This document shows, one piece after another, positions 6,235 through 13,275 of a stretch of DNA of 17,369 bases. The position numbers and the translations under genes were made by a program. How positions within the stretch are numbered: position 1 is the stretch's first letter; the number at the start of each line of letters is the position of its first letter. The stretch comes from Pseudomonadota bacterium (GTDB lineage Bacteria > Pseudomonadota > Alphaproteobacteria > Rhizobiales > Xanthobacteraceae), in the NCBI GenBank assembly GCA_023442085.1, contig JAEZMT010000333.1:1-17369 (forward strand), given 5' to 3'. The notes under the pieces are model-generated. The model was not told the origin of the DNA. It was given only the letters and a program-made list of their open reading frames with translations, and did no database searches.

Positions 6235-8469
6235 GTGACCGAGCGCAAGCGTCCTTCCCTTCTTGAGCGCCTGCGCGGGCTGATGCTCGATTTCGACGCG
6301 CTGCTGGACAGCTCCCTGTTCAGCCTCGGTGCCCGCACGCGCAATACGCTCTCCGCCTACGCCGCCTTCACCGAGCGGTTCAACGTCACCGGCGTCGGGC
6401 GCTGGGCCATCGGCGCGGCGTCCGAAGGCTTCACGCTGGGCGTGGCCGGGGCCATGGTGATGCTGGCGCTCGCCATGCCGGCCTTCCGCGAGACTTCCGA
6501 CGACTGGCTGAAGCGCACCGAGCTCGCCGTCACCTTCCTCGATCGCTACGGCAATTCCATCGGCGAGCGCGGCGTCAAGCAGAACGACACCATCCCGCTG
6601 GAAGACATCCCCGACAACCTCATCAAGGCAACCCTCGCTACCGAGGACCGGCGCTTCTACGAGCACTGGGGCATCGATGTCGCCGGAACGGCGCGCGCCC
6701 TCGTCACCAATGCGCGGGCGGGCGGCGTGCGGCAGGGCGGCTCCTCGCTCACCCAGCAGCTGGCCAAGAACCTGTTCCTGTCCAACGAACGCACCATCGA
6801 GCGCAAGATCAAGGAAGCCTTCCTCGCCATCTGGCTCGAGTCGCGCCTCTCCAAGAGCCAGATCCTGAAGCTGTATCTCGACCGCGCCTATCTCGGCGGC
6901 GGCGCCTACGGCGTGGACGCGGCGGCGCGCTATTATTTCGGCAAGTCGGTGAAGGAGGTGAGCCTTTCCGAGGCCGCCATGCTGGCCGGCCTGTTCAAGG
7001 CGCCGTCCAAATACGCCCCGCACATCAACCTGCCGGCCGCCCGCGCCCGCGCCTCCACCGTGCTCGACAATCTGGTCGAGGCCGGCTTCATGACGGAAGG
7101 TCAGGTGTTCGGCGCCCGGCGCAATCCCGCGACGCCGGTGGACCGCCGCGACGACGAGGTGCCGGACTTCTATCTCGACTACGCCTTCGGCGAGGTGAAG
7201 AAGCTGGTGGACCAGCTGCCGCCCTCCGTCGTCGAGCGCAACTTCATCGTCCGCACGGGCCTCGATCCCAACATCCAGAAGGTCGCGGACGCGGCGCTGG
7301 AGACCTCGCTCAACGAGTTCGGCCGCGACTACAAGGTGAAGCAGGGCGGCATCGTGGTGATGGAGCCCAACGGCACCCTGCGCGCCATGGTGGGCGGGCG
7401 CGACTATGGCGAGAGCCAGTTCAACCGCGCCACCGACGCCCTGCGTCAGCCCGGCTCCTCCTTCAAGCCCTTCGTCTACACCGTGGCGCTGATGGGCGGC
7501 ATGAAGCCCTCCACCATCGTGCAGGACGCGCCCATCTGCCTCGGCAACTGGTGCCCGCAGAACTACGGGCGCTCCTACATGGGCTCCATCACGCTGAAGA
7601 CCGCGCTCCAGCATTCGCTGAATACGGTGGCGGTGCGCCTCGCGGAACGTTTTACCCGGAAGAAGATCGTGGATCTCGCCCACCAGATGGGCATCAAGAC
7701 CCCGCTGCCCATCAGCGCGCCGCTGCCGCTGGGCGCCGCCGAGGTGACGCTGTTCGACATGACCACCGCCTATTCGGTGTTCGCCAACGGGGGCAAGAGC
7801 GTCTATCCCCACGCGGTCATCGAGATGCGCATCGGCAACGGCGACGTGGTGTGGCGCTTCGACCGCGACGCGCCCAAGCCCATCCAGATCATCCCGCAGC
7901 AGCAGCTCTACGACATCAACGACATGCTGAACAACGTGGTGGAGAACGGCACCGGCCGCCGCGCCCGCCTCGTCAATTCCAAGGTAGCGGGCAAGACCGG
8001 CACCACCAATGCGTATCGTGACGCCTGGTTCATGGGCTTCACCGGCAATTACGTCTGCGGCGTGTGGTTCGGCAATGACGACTACGCCATGATGAACAAG
8101 ATGACCGGCGGCTCGCTGCCCGCCATGACCTGGCAGAAGGTGATGGCCTATGCCCACCAGGGTATCGAGATCAAGCCGATCCCTGGCGTCACCACCCCGA
8201 TCCCGAAGATCGAGGAGCCGCCGCCCATGGTGAACGTGCCCGGCCTGTCCGACAGCGAGCGCCCGGTGACGCTCTCGCCCCGCTCGGCCGAGCGGCTGGC
8301 GGCGCTGGAGCGCATGTTCAAGGAGGCGGAGGTGAAGATGACCGACGCCGGCGCCGCCGCAGCCCCCGTCCCGACCGCGGCGCAGGCAACGCCCGCTCCG
8401 AACGCCGCGCCCGCCCCGGCCCCTGCGGCGCCCGCGACCCCAATGCCGACAGCCGTGCGCCGGAACTGA
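6235..8469 (+). CDS. Class A penicillin-binding protein (PBP1A-type), transglycosylase/transpeptidase
   Basis: Bifunctional peptidoglycan synthase, 744 residues from the GTG at 6235. A cytoplasmic basic head is followed by one membrane segment (about 64-83) that anchors it in the inner membrane. The GT51 glycosyltransferase domain (about 110-295) shows ATEDRRFYEHWGID (catalytic Glu137), GGSSLTQQLAKNLFL and the second Glu in KIKEAFLAIWLE (E194). The transpeptidase domain has SSFK (Ser408, Lys411), SLN (461-463) and KTGT (587-590). No OB-fold insert of the E. coli PBP1A kind is obvious. The last 40 residues are Ala/Pro-rich and probably disordered. In-frame TTG codons at 6181 and 6211 are alternative starts. 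A TATATA stretch at about 6162 lies upstream and may be part of the promoter. Confidence 0.93.
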   Translation: MTERKRPSLLERLRGLMLDFDALLDSSLFSLGARTRNTLSAYAAFTERFNVTGVGRWAIGAASEGFTLGVAGAMVMLALAMPAFRETSDDWLKRTELAVTFLDRYGNSIGERGVKQNDTIPLEDIPDNLIKATLATEDRRFYEHWGIDVAGTARALVTNARAGGVRQGGSSLTQQLAKNLFLSNERTIERKIKEAFLAIWLESRLSKSQILKLYLDRAYLGGGAYGVDAAARYYFGKSVKEVSLSEAAMLAGLFKAPSKYAPHINLPAARARASTVLDNLVEAGFMTEGQVFGARRNPATPVDRRDDEVPDFYLDYAFGEVKKLVDQLPPSVVERNFIVRTGLDPNIQKVADAALETSLNEFGRDYKVKQGGIVVMEPNGTLRAMVGGRDYGESQFNRATDALRQPGSSFKPFVYTVALMGGMKPSTIVQDAPICLGNWCPQNYGRSYMGSITLKTALQHSLNTVAVRLAERFTRKKIVDLAHQMGIKTPLPISAPLPLGAAEVTLFDMTTAYSVFANGGKSVYPHAVIEMRIGNGDVVWRFDRDAPKPIQIIPQQQLYDINDMLNNVVENGTGRRARLVNSKVAGKTGTTNAYRDAWFMGFTGNYVCGVWFGNDDYAMMNKMTGGSLPAMTWQKVMAYAHQGIEIKPIPGVTTPIPKIEEPPPMVNVPGLSDSERPVTLSPRSAERLAALERMFKEAEVKMTDAGAAAAPVPTAAQATPAPNAAPAPAPAAPATPMPTAVRRN

Positions 8470-8476
8470 GCCTGCG

Positions 8477-8842
8477 TCAGGCCTCGTCCGGCGCCTTGGG
8501 CGTGCGCCAGATGCCGTAGGCCCAGGGCTTGTACCAGCGCCCCCCGGCGGGCAGGCATTTCGGCACCGGGTCATAGCCATGCCCGCCCCAGGGATTGCAG
8601 CGGCAGATGCGGGCGGTCGCCATCACCGCGCCGGGAAGCGCGCCGTGCCGCATCACCGCCTCCTCCGCATATTCCGAGCAGGTGGGCAGATAGCGGCACT
8701 GCCGGCCCATGAAGGCCGAGAGGGTGTAGCGATAGACGAGGATGAGCCCCCGCAAGGCGAGGCGCGGCGCGCGGGCGACCTGCGCGGCGATCCCCCGCAC
8801 CTGCCCTGCTGACTCCTTCAGCCCGCTGTCGTCCGCCGTCAT
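8477..8842 (-). CDS. yidD: Membrane protein insertion efficiency factor YidD
   Basis: Small (121-residue) inner-membrane-associated protein that aids YidC-dependent insertion of membrane proteins. The family signature is complete: YRYTLSAFMGRQCRYLPTCS (38-57), then EYAEEAVMRHG, and ICRCNPWGGHGYDPVP, with the three to four conserved Cys residues. An amphipathic basic N-terminal helix (about 14-35) is typical of membrane attachment. It starts at the ATG at 8842. It is convergent with the penicillin-binding protein gene, whose stop is only seven bases from the yidD stop, leaving no room for a separate terminator. In many bacteria yidD lies with rnpA and yidC, but here it stands apart from them, as is common in Rhizobiales. 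Confidence 0.94.
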   Translation of the reverse strand: MTADDSGLKESAGQVRGIAAQVARAPRLALRGLILVYRYTLSAFMGRQCRYLPTCSEYAEEAVMRHGALPGAVMATARICRCNPWGGHGYDPVPKCLPAGGRWYKPWAYGIWRTPKAPDEA

Positions 8843-8992
8843 ACGCGCCTCGATCCTTACCGCCCCACAATCGCCACGCTTCGGGGACGCAATGCGCCTA
8901 TCCAGCCTTCATGTCGAAGTCGGGGCCGAGCTGGTCCCGGCGACCCGCGCGGTCCCTGCTTCCGGGGGCGATGCTGACGCGCGAGGTGATTT

Positions 8993-9595
8993 ATGATGCC
9001 TGATGTCTTCCCGCCCGGTTCTTCCGTCCCGCCCTTGTCCGTGGTGATGCGTGCCCTCGCTTTCGCGACGCTCCGCCACACCGACCAGCGGCGGAAGGGG
9101 CGGCGGGCGCAGCCGTATGTGAACCACCTCGTGGAGGTCGCCTTGCTGGTGAGCGAGGCGACCGGCGGCACCGACCCCGAGCTCGTCGCCGCCGCGCTGC
9201 TCCACGATGTGGTGGAGGACCAGGGCGTGACGCCGGAGGAGATCGCCACCACTTTCGGCCCGGACATCGCCGCCCTCGTCATGGAGGTCACGGACGACAA
9301 GGGACTGACCTCGCCCGAGCGCAAGCGCCTGCAGGTGGAGCACGCGCCCCACCTGTCCCCGCGCGGCAAGCTGCTGAAGCTCGCCGACAAGACCTGCAAC
9401 CTGCGCTCCCTCGCCGAGGATCCGCCGGAGGATTGGCCGCAGGCGCGGGCCCGGGCCTATGTGGAATGGTCGCGGGCGGTGGCGGCGGGGCTGCGCGGCA
9501 TCAATCCGGCGCTGGAAGCGGCATTCGATCAGGCGTCCGAGGACGCTGTCGCCGCCATCGAGACGCGGCGGGCCGAGGAATGGGCGGCGGGCTAA
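8993..9595 (+). CDS. Small HD-domain (p)ppGpp hydrolase, MESH1-like
   Basis: A 200-residue stand-alone HD-domain protein resembling the hydrolase half of SpoT and especially animal MESH1 (HDDC3). Likely activity: Mn-dependent removal of pyrophosphate from ppGpp/pppGpp, damping the stringent response. Shared blocks are RHTDQRRKG, PYVNH (H45), AALLHDVVED (H71, D72), EVTDDKGL, ERKRLQVEHAPHLSPRGK and KLADKTCNL (D132). The four residues expected to bind metal (H45, H71, D72, D132) are all present and spaced as in MESH1. No synthetase, TGS or ACT domain follows. GAGGTG at 8983-8988 serves ATG 8993 or 8996. The gene appears monocistronic. It ends one base before a palindromic repeat. Confidence 0.9.
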   Translation: MMPDVFPPGSSVPPLSVVMRALAFATLRHTDQRRKGRRAQPYVNHLVEVALLVSEATGGTDPELVAAALLHDVVEDQGVTPEEIATTFGPDIAALVMEVTDDKGLTSPERKRLQVEHAPHLSPRGKLLKLADKTCNLRSLAEDPPEDWPQARARAYVEWSRAVAAGLRGINPALEAAFDQASEDAVAAIETRRAEEWAAG

Positions 9596-9596
9596 A

Positions 9597-9640
9597 GCAT
9601 TTTCAAGCGAAGTGGGCACCGGTTCACGTGAAGAAAATGC
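9597..9640. repeat. Rhizobiales-type palindromic intergenic repeat
   Basis: A 44-bp imperfect palindrome with outer arms GCATTTTC (9597-9604) and GAAAATGC (9633-9640) around the core AAGCGAAGTGGGCACCGGTT. Similar sequences recur in intergenic DNA of many Rhizobiales genomes (recalled, not searched). It lies right after the stop of the (p)ppGpp hydrolase and may act as its bidirectional terminator or mRNA-end hairpin, facing the convergent scaffold gene. Confidence 0.65.
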
Positions 9641-9663
9641 GTCCCCGAACTGAGCCCGGAGGC

Positions 9664-10107
9664 TTACTCCGCGGCGGCGCGGGCGGCCTCGATCTGGCCG
9701 ATGGCGTCCACCACCGCGTCGAAGGTGAGCATGGTGGAGGCGTGGCGCGCCTTGTAGTCGCGCACCGGCTCCAGCACCTTGAAATCCTCCCACCGGCCAG
9801 TGGGCGGCGGGCCATTCTCCCGCAGCATCTTCCACATGGTGTCGCGGGCCTCGCGCAATTCCTGCGCGCTGGCGCCGATGATGTGGCTGGCCATGAGCGA
9901 GGAGGAGGCCTGCCCGAGGGCGCAGGCGCGCACCTCGTGGGCGAAATCGGCCACGGTATCCCCGTCCATCACCAGATCGATGGTGACGGTGGAGCCGCAC
10001 AGCCGGGAATGCGCCCGCGCGCTCGCCTGCGGCGCGGCGAGCCGGCCGAGCCGCGGGATATCGGCGGCGAGGGCGAGGATGCGGGCGTTGTAGACATCAT
10101 TGATCAT
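9664..10107 (-). CDS. NifU/IscU-like iron-sulfur scaffold protein, third Cys absent
   Basis: A 147-residue protein of the NifU N-terminal/IscU/SufU fold. Family landmarks: the start MINDVYNARILALAADIPRL, SRLCGSTV carrying C37 (equivalent to the first scaffold Cys), and ACALGQASSSLM with C62 (the GCAISxAS block, second Cys). The third Cys expected in the C-terminal helix (KCATLAW in SufU) is missing: the corresponding stretch reads ARHASTMLTFDAV (120-132). The Asp after the first Cys (CGD) is Ser. It may therefore not assemble clusters like a standard scaffold, or it may use His. Start ATG 10107 is preferred because the family begins this way. A GTG at 10134 would add nine residues. It is divergent from folE, a neighbourhood I recall from other Rhizobiales. 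Confidence 0.82.
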   Translation of the reverse strand: MINDVYNARILALAADIPRLGRLAAPQASARAHSRLCGSTVTIDLVMDGDTVADFAHEVRACALGQASSSLMASHIIGASAQELREARDTMWKMLRENGPPPTGRWEDFKVLEPVRDYKARHASTMLTFDAVVDAIGQIEAARAAAE

Positions 10108-10474
10108 GGGCGAACCGATCAGGCGGCGTGGCACGGGTCGGAAGACCTTGCCGGACCCTGCCGCGCGGGCTTTGCGTTCTTATATAGAGTCGGGAGCAAC
10201 GGACGCAAAGGTAGGCGGTCCCGACCGAGGGGATGGTGCCATCAAACCTTCGCGCGGTATGTCGAGCCGCCTCACCCTTGCGAAAACGGCCCTTCGGCCC
10301 CATCATGGAACTTGGGCCCAGCTTTGGGCCTTCATTTTTGACACGGACGGCAAAGCCGCCGCCGGCAGGTCCGGCGGGGCGCGGTTTGAGCGACACCGCG
10401 CAAGCGAGCCGACAACCGGTGACACTCCCGCTTTTTCCCAGCCCCATGGGATGGCGGGTCGAACGGAGTTGGTC
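10108..10474. promoter_or_regulatory. Divergent promoter region and long folE leader
   Basis: The 367 bp between the scaffold-like gene and folE encode no convincing protein. TTATATAG at about 10180-10187 is a -10-like AT patch that could serve either direction. Downstream towards folE there are successive inverted repeats: GGCC(CTTC)GGCC at 10288-10299, a terminator-like hairpin with a T-rich tail at 10315-10339, and a 7-bp-arm GC hairpin at 10359-10377. If folE is transcribed from near 10180, its leader would be about 280 nt and structured, compatible with attenuation. No known riboswitch was recognised. Confidence 0.4.
10315..10339 (+). terminator. Terminator-like hairpin in folE leader
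   Basis: GGCCCA (10315-10320), loop GCTT, TGGGCC (10325-10330), then TTCATTTTT. Perfect 6-bp GC-rich stem with a T-rich tail: the layout of an intrinsic terminator, placed about 135 bases before the folE start codon. It could end stray transcripts or act as an attenuator. Confidence 0.45.
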
Positions 10475-11200
10475 ATGGACGCGGTAGTCAAGTTGTTCAA
10501 GGCGCAGGCCGAGAACGAGGAGCGGGAGCGTCAGCTGAAGGCGAAGGCCGCGGCGGCTCTGCGCGCGCCTGCGCCGGATGGTGCCCCAGCCCTCCCCAAG
10601 GTGCACCCCCCCCTCTCGGACGGCAGCCCCCGGCCCTCCCGCGCGGAAGCGGAAGCGGCGGTGAAGACGCTGCTCGCCTACATCGGCGAGGATCCGGCGC
10701 GCGAAGGCCTGCTCGACACCCCGAAGCGCGTGGTGAAGGCTTACGACGAGTTGTTCTCCGGCTATGGCGAGGATGCCGACGAACTGCTCGACCGCACCTT
10801 CGGCGAGATCGGCACCTTCGACGACTTCGTGCTGGTGCGGGACATCCCGTTCCACTCCCATTGCGAGCACCACATGGTGCCGTTCGTGGGCAAGGCGCAC
10901 GTCGCCTATTTCCCGGTGGAGCGGGTGGTCGGTCTCTCCAAGATCGCGCGGGTGGTGGACATTTTCGCCCGCCGGCTGCAGACGCAGGAGCACCTGACCT
11001 CGCAGATCATCACCGCGCTGGACGAGGGCCTGCGCCCGCGCGGCGTGGCGGTGATGATCGAGGCCGAGCACATGTGCATGTCCATGCGCGGCATCACCAA
11101 GCAGGGGGTGTCCACCCTCACCACCCAGTTCACCGGCGTCTTCCGGGATGACCCGGCCGAGCAGGTGCGCTTCATCACTTTGGTGCGCTCCAAAGGCTGA
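10475..11200 (+). CDS. folE: GTP cyclohydrolase I (FolE type IA)
   Basis: Converts GTP to 7,8-dihydroneopterin triphosphate, the first step of folate (and other pterin) synthesis. The 241-residue product is a cytosolic zinc enzyme and in the family forms a homodecamer. The catalytic core (about 56-238) shows HSHCEHHMVPFVGKAHVAYF with zinc ligands C130 and H133, SKIARVVDIFARRLQTQEHL (155-174), and EAEHMCMSMRG with the third ligand C201, then STLTTQFTGVF. Having C130 and C201 marks the zinc-dependent type IA. The first 55 residues are a charged, Ala/Pro-rich extension not needed for the fold. GGAG just upstream supports ATG 10475. ATG 10451 is an in-frame alternative. It is followed after 72 bp by hisI on the same strand. 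Confidence 0.96.
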   Translation: MDAVVKLFKAQAENEERERQLKAKAAAALRAPAPDGAPALPKVHPPLSDGSPRPSRAEAEAAVKTLLAYIGEDPAREGLLDTPKRVVKAYDELFSGYGEDADELLDRTFGEIGTFDDFVLVRDIPFHSHCEHHMVPFVGKAHVAYFPVERVVGLSKIARVVDIFARRLQTQEHLTSQIITALDEGLRPRGVAVMIEAEHMCMSMRGITKQGVSTLTTQFTGVFRDDPAEQVRFITLVRSKG

Positions 11201-11218
11201 CGCAGGACCGCCGCCGAA

Positions 11219-11246
11219 GGGCGTTCCTGCCGAGGCGGGAGCGCCC
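11219..11246 (+). terminator. Strong hairpin between folE and hisI
   Basis: GGGCGTTCCTGCC (11219-11231) pairs with GGCGGGAGCGCCC (11234-11246) along almost its whole length if two G-U pairs are allowed, closing on a tiny loop. No T-run follows, so it is more likely a pause, processing or mRNA-stabilising hairpin than a full intrinsic terminator. Confidence 0.4.
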
Positions 11247-11272
11247 GACACGCGAGCGAAAGAGTCCAGCGA

Positions 11273-11761
11273 ATGAGCGCCGATACCGCCTTCACCTTCC
11301 CCCCCGCCGGCAAGGGCGCCGCGCTGGAGGAGGACACCATCCTCTCCCCGCGCTTCGACGCCAACGGCCTCGTCACCTGCGTTGCCGTGGATGCGGAGAC
11401 GGGCGAGGTGCTGATGCTCGCCCACATGAATGCGGAAGCCCTCGCCCTCACCATGGCGACCGGCGAGGCGCATTATTTTTCCCGCTCACGCGGCAAGCTC
11501 TGGAAGAAGGGCGAGACCTCCGGCCACACCCAGAAGGTGCGGCAGATGCTGATCGACTGCGACCAGGATGCGGTCGTCATCAAGGTGGAGATGGGCGGCA
11601 CGGGCGCCGCCTGCCACACGGGCCGCCGCTCCTGCTTCTACCGCGCCGTGCCCATCGGCGCCGCGCCCTCCGAGGCGACCCGCCTCGCCTTCACCGGCGA
11701 CACCCCGCGCTTCGATCCCGCCGCCATATACGGCAAGGGGCACGAGGGGCACGATCACTGA
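11273..11761 (+). CDS. hisI: Phosphoribosyl-AMP cyclohydrolase HisI
   Basis: Third step of histidine synthesis: hydrolytic opening of the adenine ring of phosphoribosyl-AMP. The 162-residue monofunctional enzyme (no HisE pyrophosphatase domain) shows the full signature: LMLAHMNAEAL (48-58), a FSRSRGKLWKKGETSGH block (69-85), the magnesium site DCDQDAVV (95-102), and the zinc cysteines in GAACHTGRRSCFYR (C114 and C121, plus C96). The C-terminal 30 residues are variable and end in a His/Gly-rich tail. Start ATG 11273 matches the family length. It lies downstream of folE, separated by a hairpin, and far from any other his gene in this window. The shared feature is that both are nucleotide cyclohydrolases, but the pathways differ. 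Confidence 0.96.
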   Translation: MSADTAFTFPPAGKGAALEEDTILSPRFDANGLVTCVAVDAETGEVLMLAHMNAEALALTMATGEAHYFSRSRGKLWKKGETSGHTQKVRQMLIDCDQDAVVIKVEMGGTGAACHTGRRSCFYRAVPIGAAPSEATRLAFTGDTPRFDPAAIYGKGHEGHDH

Positions 11762-12158
11762 AGACCGCCGGTCATTTCCGCCCTTCGGCCCCCTGACACG
11801 TCAACCCGGCGCAGCGCCGGACCCGCTGCCTGCGGGGGATCGGACCGCGGGCACCTCGGCGCTGCGCCGGCAAGCGGTCGTTCTCGGCTGACCACCCTGA
11901 TGGACACTCGAGCTGCGGGACCGCAGCCTCTTATCATCCATCGGCCCGTGGCTTTCTCGGCATTGCGCGCACAGGGCGCGCGCAATGAACGAACTGGCGG
12001 CGAACCGGCTGGATGCCGCCCTCGGCGGCAGGTCGCGAAAGTTGACGTGCACACGCAGCGCCTGCAATTCTGATGGAGCGGTGCACCGCAGGCCTCTCCT
12101 GACGACACGGAGACGAGGGAGACGTCCTTCTCCAGCTCCCCGGGCAATCGCCAGTCCG
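11762..12158. other. Intergenic region between hisI and the AraC-family gene
   Basis: Nearly 400 bp with no gene I can support. An in-frame ATG at 11985 would extend the AraC-family protein by 58 Arg/Ser-rich residues unlike the family, so I reject it. The left third holds a nested inverted-repeat structure (11806-11870). The right part, which should hold the regulator's promoter, shows no clear -35/-10 pair. Confidence 0.4.
11806..11870. repeat. Nested inverted repeats downstream of hisI
   Basis: CCGGCGCAGCGCCG (11806-11819) is itself near-palindromic and is the reverse complement of CGGCGCTGCGCCGG (11857-11870). Between them, CCCGC/GCGGG arms (11822-11836) form a further small hairpin. A transcript could fold into either two short hairpins or one long stem with an internal hairpin. 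It is a plausible hisI terminator, although there is no T-run. Confidence 0.5.
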
Positions 12159-13145
12159 ATGACGCACTCTGACGTTCTCAGACCCATGACGTTCGATACC
12201 GCCGACGTGCCGGAGGCGGAACGCATGGCCTTCGTTCTCGACTACTACGGACCCATTTTGACCGGGCTCGAACTCGCGCCAGTTCCAGACAACCCGTTCG
12301 GCATCGCGGCCAGCTTTCTGCAGCTTCCCGGAGCGATGGTCGCGCGCGGGCATGCCGGTGCCATGGTCTCGCAGAGGACGAATGCGCTTCTGTCCGACGG
12401 CATCGACGACTTCTGCCTCTGCCGGCCGGCCAGGGCCTATCGCATCGCCACTCCGACTGGCCGCACGCTTGAGGTCGGGGCCGGCGAGACCGGCATATGG
12501 ACGCTGGGTCAACGCTCCGCGACCCACGTTCAACCGGACACGCATTTCCGGACCGTGCAGCTGTCGCGCGGCCTGCTGCGGGCTCTGGTCCCGAACGTCG
12601 ACGACATCAACCTCACGCGCATTCCTGACGGCAATCCCATGCTGGACCTCATGTTCAGCTATGCGGACCTCGTGGCCAAACAGCCCGCCATCTCGCCGTC
12701 CGCCGGCCTTGTGCTCGCCGGGCAACTGGCCCAACTCGCCGCTCTGGCCATCAGCGGGGAAACGGACCGGCACGAGGCTCCGGCGCGCAACAGCGTCAGG
12801 GCCGCCCGACTTGCCGCGGCGAAGGCGGCGACGCAGGCCGCATTGCATCAGCCCGGGCTTTCCGCCGCAACGATCGCCGCGCGGCTCGGCATCAGCCCGC
12901 GGTACGTGCAGATCCTGTTCGAGGAGGACGGCGAGACCTTCTCCTCTTATGTCGGGCGCCTGCGGATGGAATGGGTGCGCCGGATGATCGACGATCCGCG
13001 TCATGACCATCGGCGCCTGTCAGACCTCGCCTTCGAGGCGGGCTTTCGCGACCTGTCCACCTTCAACCGGCACTTCCGTCGCCACTTCGGGGAAGCCCCC
13101 TCCACCGCGCGGCGCCGACGCAGCGAAGGCCCGGCCGTGCGCTGA
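12159..13145 (+). CDS. AraC-family transcriptional regulator
   Basis: A 328-residue DNA-binding regulator. Residues about 30-200 form an effector/dimer domain like the AraC-binding-like (AraC_binding_2) type, with poorly conserved sequence and a Cys pair in DFCLCRPAR (84-92). The C-terminal AraC/XylS domain (about 220-318) contains two helix-turn-helix units: LSAATIAARLGISPRYVQIL (234-253) and LSDLAFEAGFRDLSTFNRHF (287-306). The second is followed by a RRHFGEAPS signature. The ligand cannot be told from sequence. Start ATG 12159 is chosen from the family pattern. ATG 12186 is a possible alternative, and an upstream ATG at 11985 gives an implausible extension. No obvious target gene is divergent. 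The nearest downstream gene is the patatin-like phospholipase, 130 bp away. Confidence 0.87.
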   Translation: MTHSDVLRPMTFDTADVPEAERMAFVLDYYGPILTGLELAPVPDNPFGIAASFLQLPGAMVARGHAGAMVSQRTNALLSDGIDDFCLCRPARAYRIATPTGRTLEVGAGETGIWTLGQRSATHVQPDTHFRTVQLSRGLLRALVPNVDDINLTRIPDGNPMLDLMFSYADLVAKQPAISPSAGLVLAGQLAQLAALAISGETDRHEAPARNSVRAARLAAAKAATQAALHQPGLSAATIAARLGISPRYVQILFEEDGETFSSYVGRLRMEWVRRMIDDPRHDHRRLSDLAFEAGFRDLSTFNRHFRRHFGEAPSTARRRRSEGPAVR

Positions 13146-13171
13146 CGTCCGCCACGCTTCGGTCACCAGAC

Positions 13172-13195
13172 TTTAGTAAACGAGTCGGCACTGTA
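13172..13195. promoter_or_regulatory. AT-rich imperfect palindrome upstream of the patatin gene
   Basis: TTTAGTAAACGAGTCGGCAC, continuing TGTA, is AT-richer than its surroundings and has a degenerate two-fold arrangement (AGT...CGAGTCG...ACT). It could be a promoter or a regulator site of TetR-like style for the downstream phospholipase gene. The evidence is weak. Confidence 0.2.
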
Positions 13196-13264
13196 GCGGT
13201 GCGCCCGATCCGCGTCGGTGCCGGCGGAAGTCACGCTTCCACGGCGCCACGCCGGCAACGCAAC

Positions 13265-13270
13265 GGGAGG
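13265..13270 (+). promoter_or_regulatory. Ribosome binding site of the patatin-like gene
   Basis: GGGAGG five bases before ATG 13276 fixes this start. A longer upstream reading in another frame is thereby excluded. Confidence 0.65.
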
Positions 13271-13275
13271 CGTCG

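Noticed and set aside
6118..8580. An 820-codon open frame on the minus strand opposite the penicillin-binding protein gene
   Set aside because: It is rich in His, Gly, Arg and Ala without any recognisable domain. It mirrors the real gene, whose catalytic motifs are all intact. Long antisense frames are expected in very GC-rich DNA.
10100..10474. N-terminal extension of FolE in the same frame from about 10100
   Set aside because: The extra 125 residues have no conserved content, and the region holds promoter-like and hairpin sequences. GGAG before ATG 10475 supports the later start.
11985..12158. Upstream extension of the AraC-family protein from ATG 11985
   Set aside because: The added 58 residues are Arg/Ser/Pro-rich and unlike the family. 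A later ATG gives a normal length.
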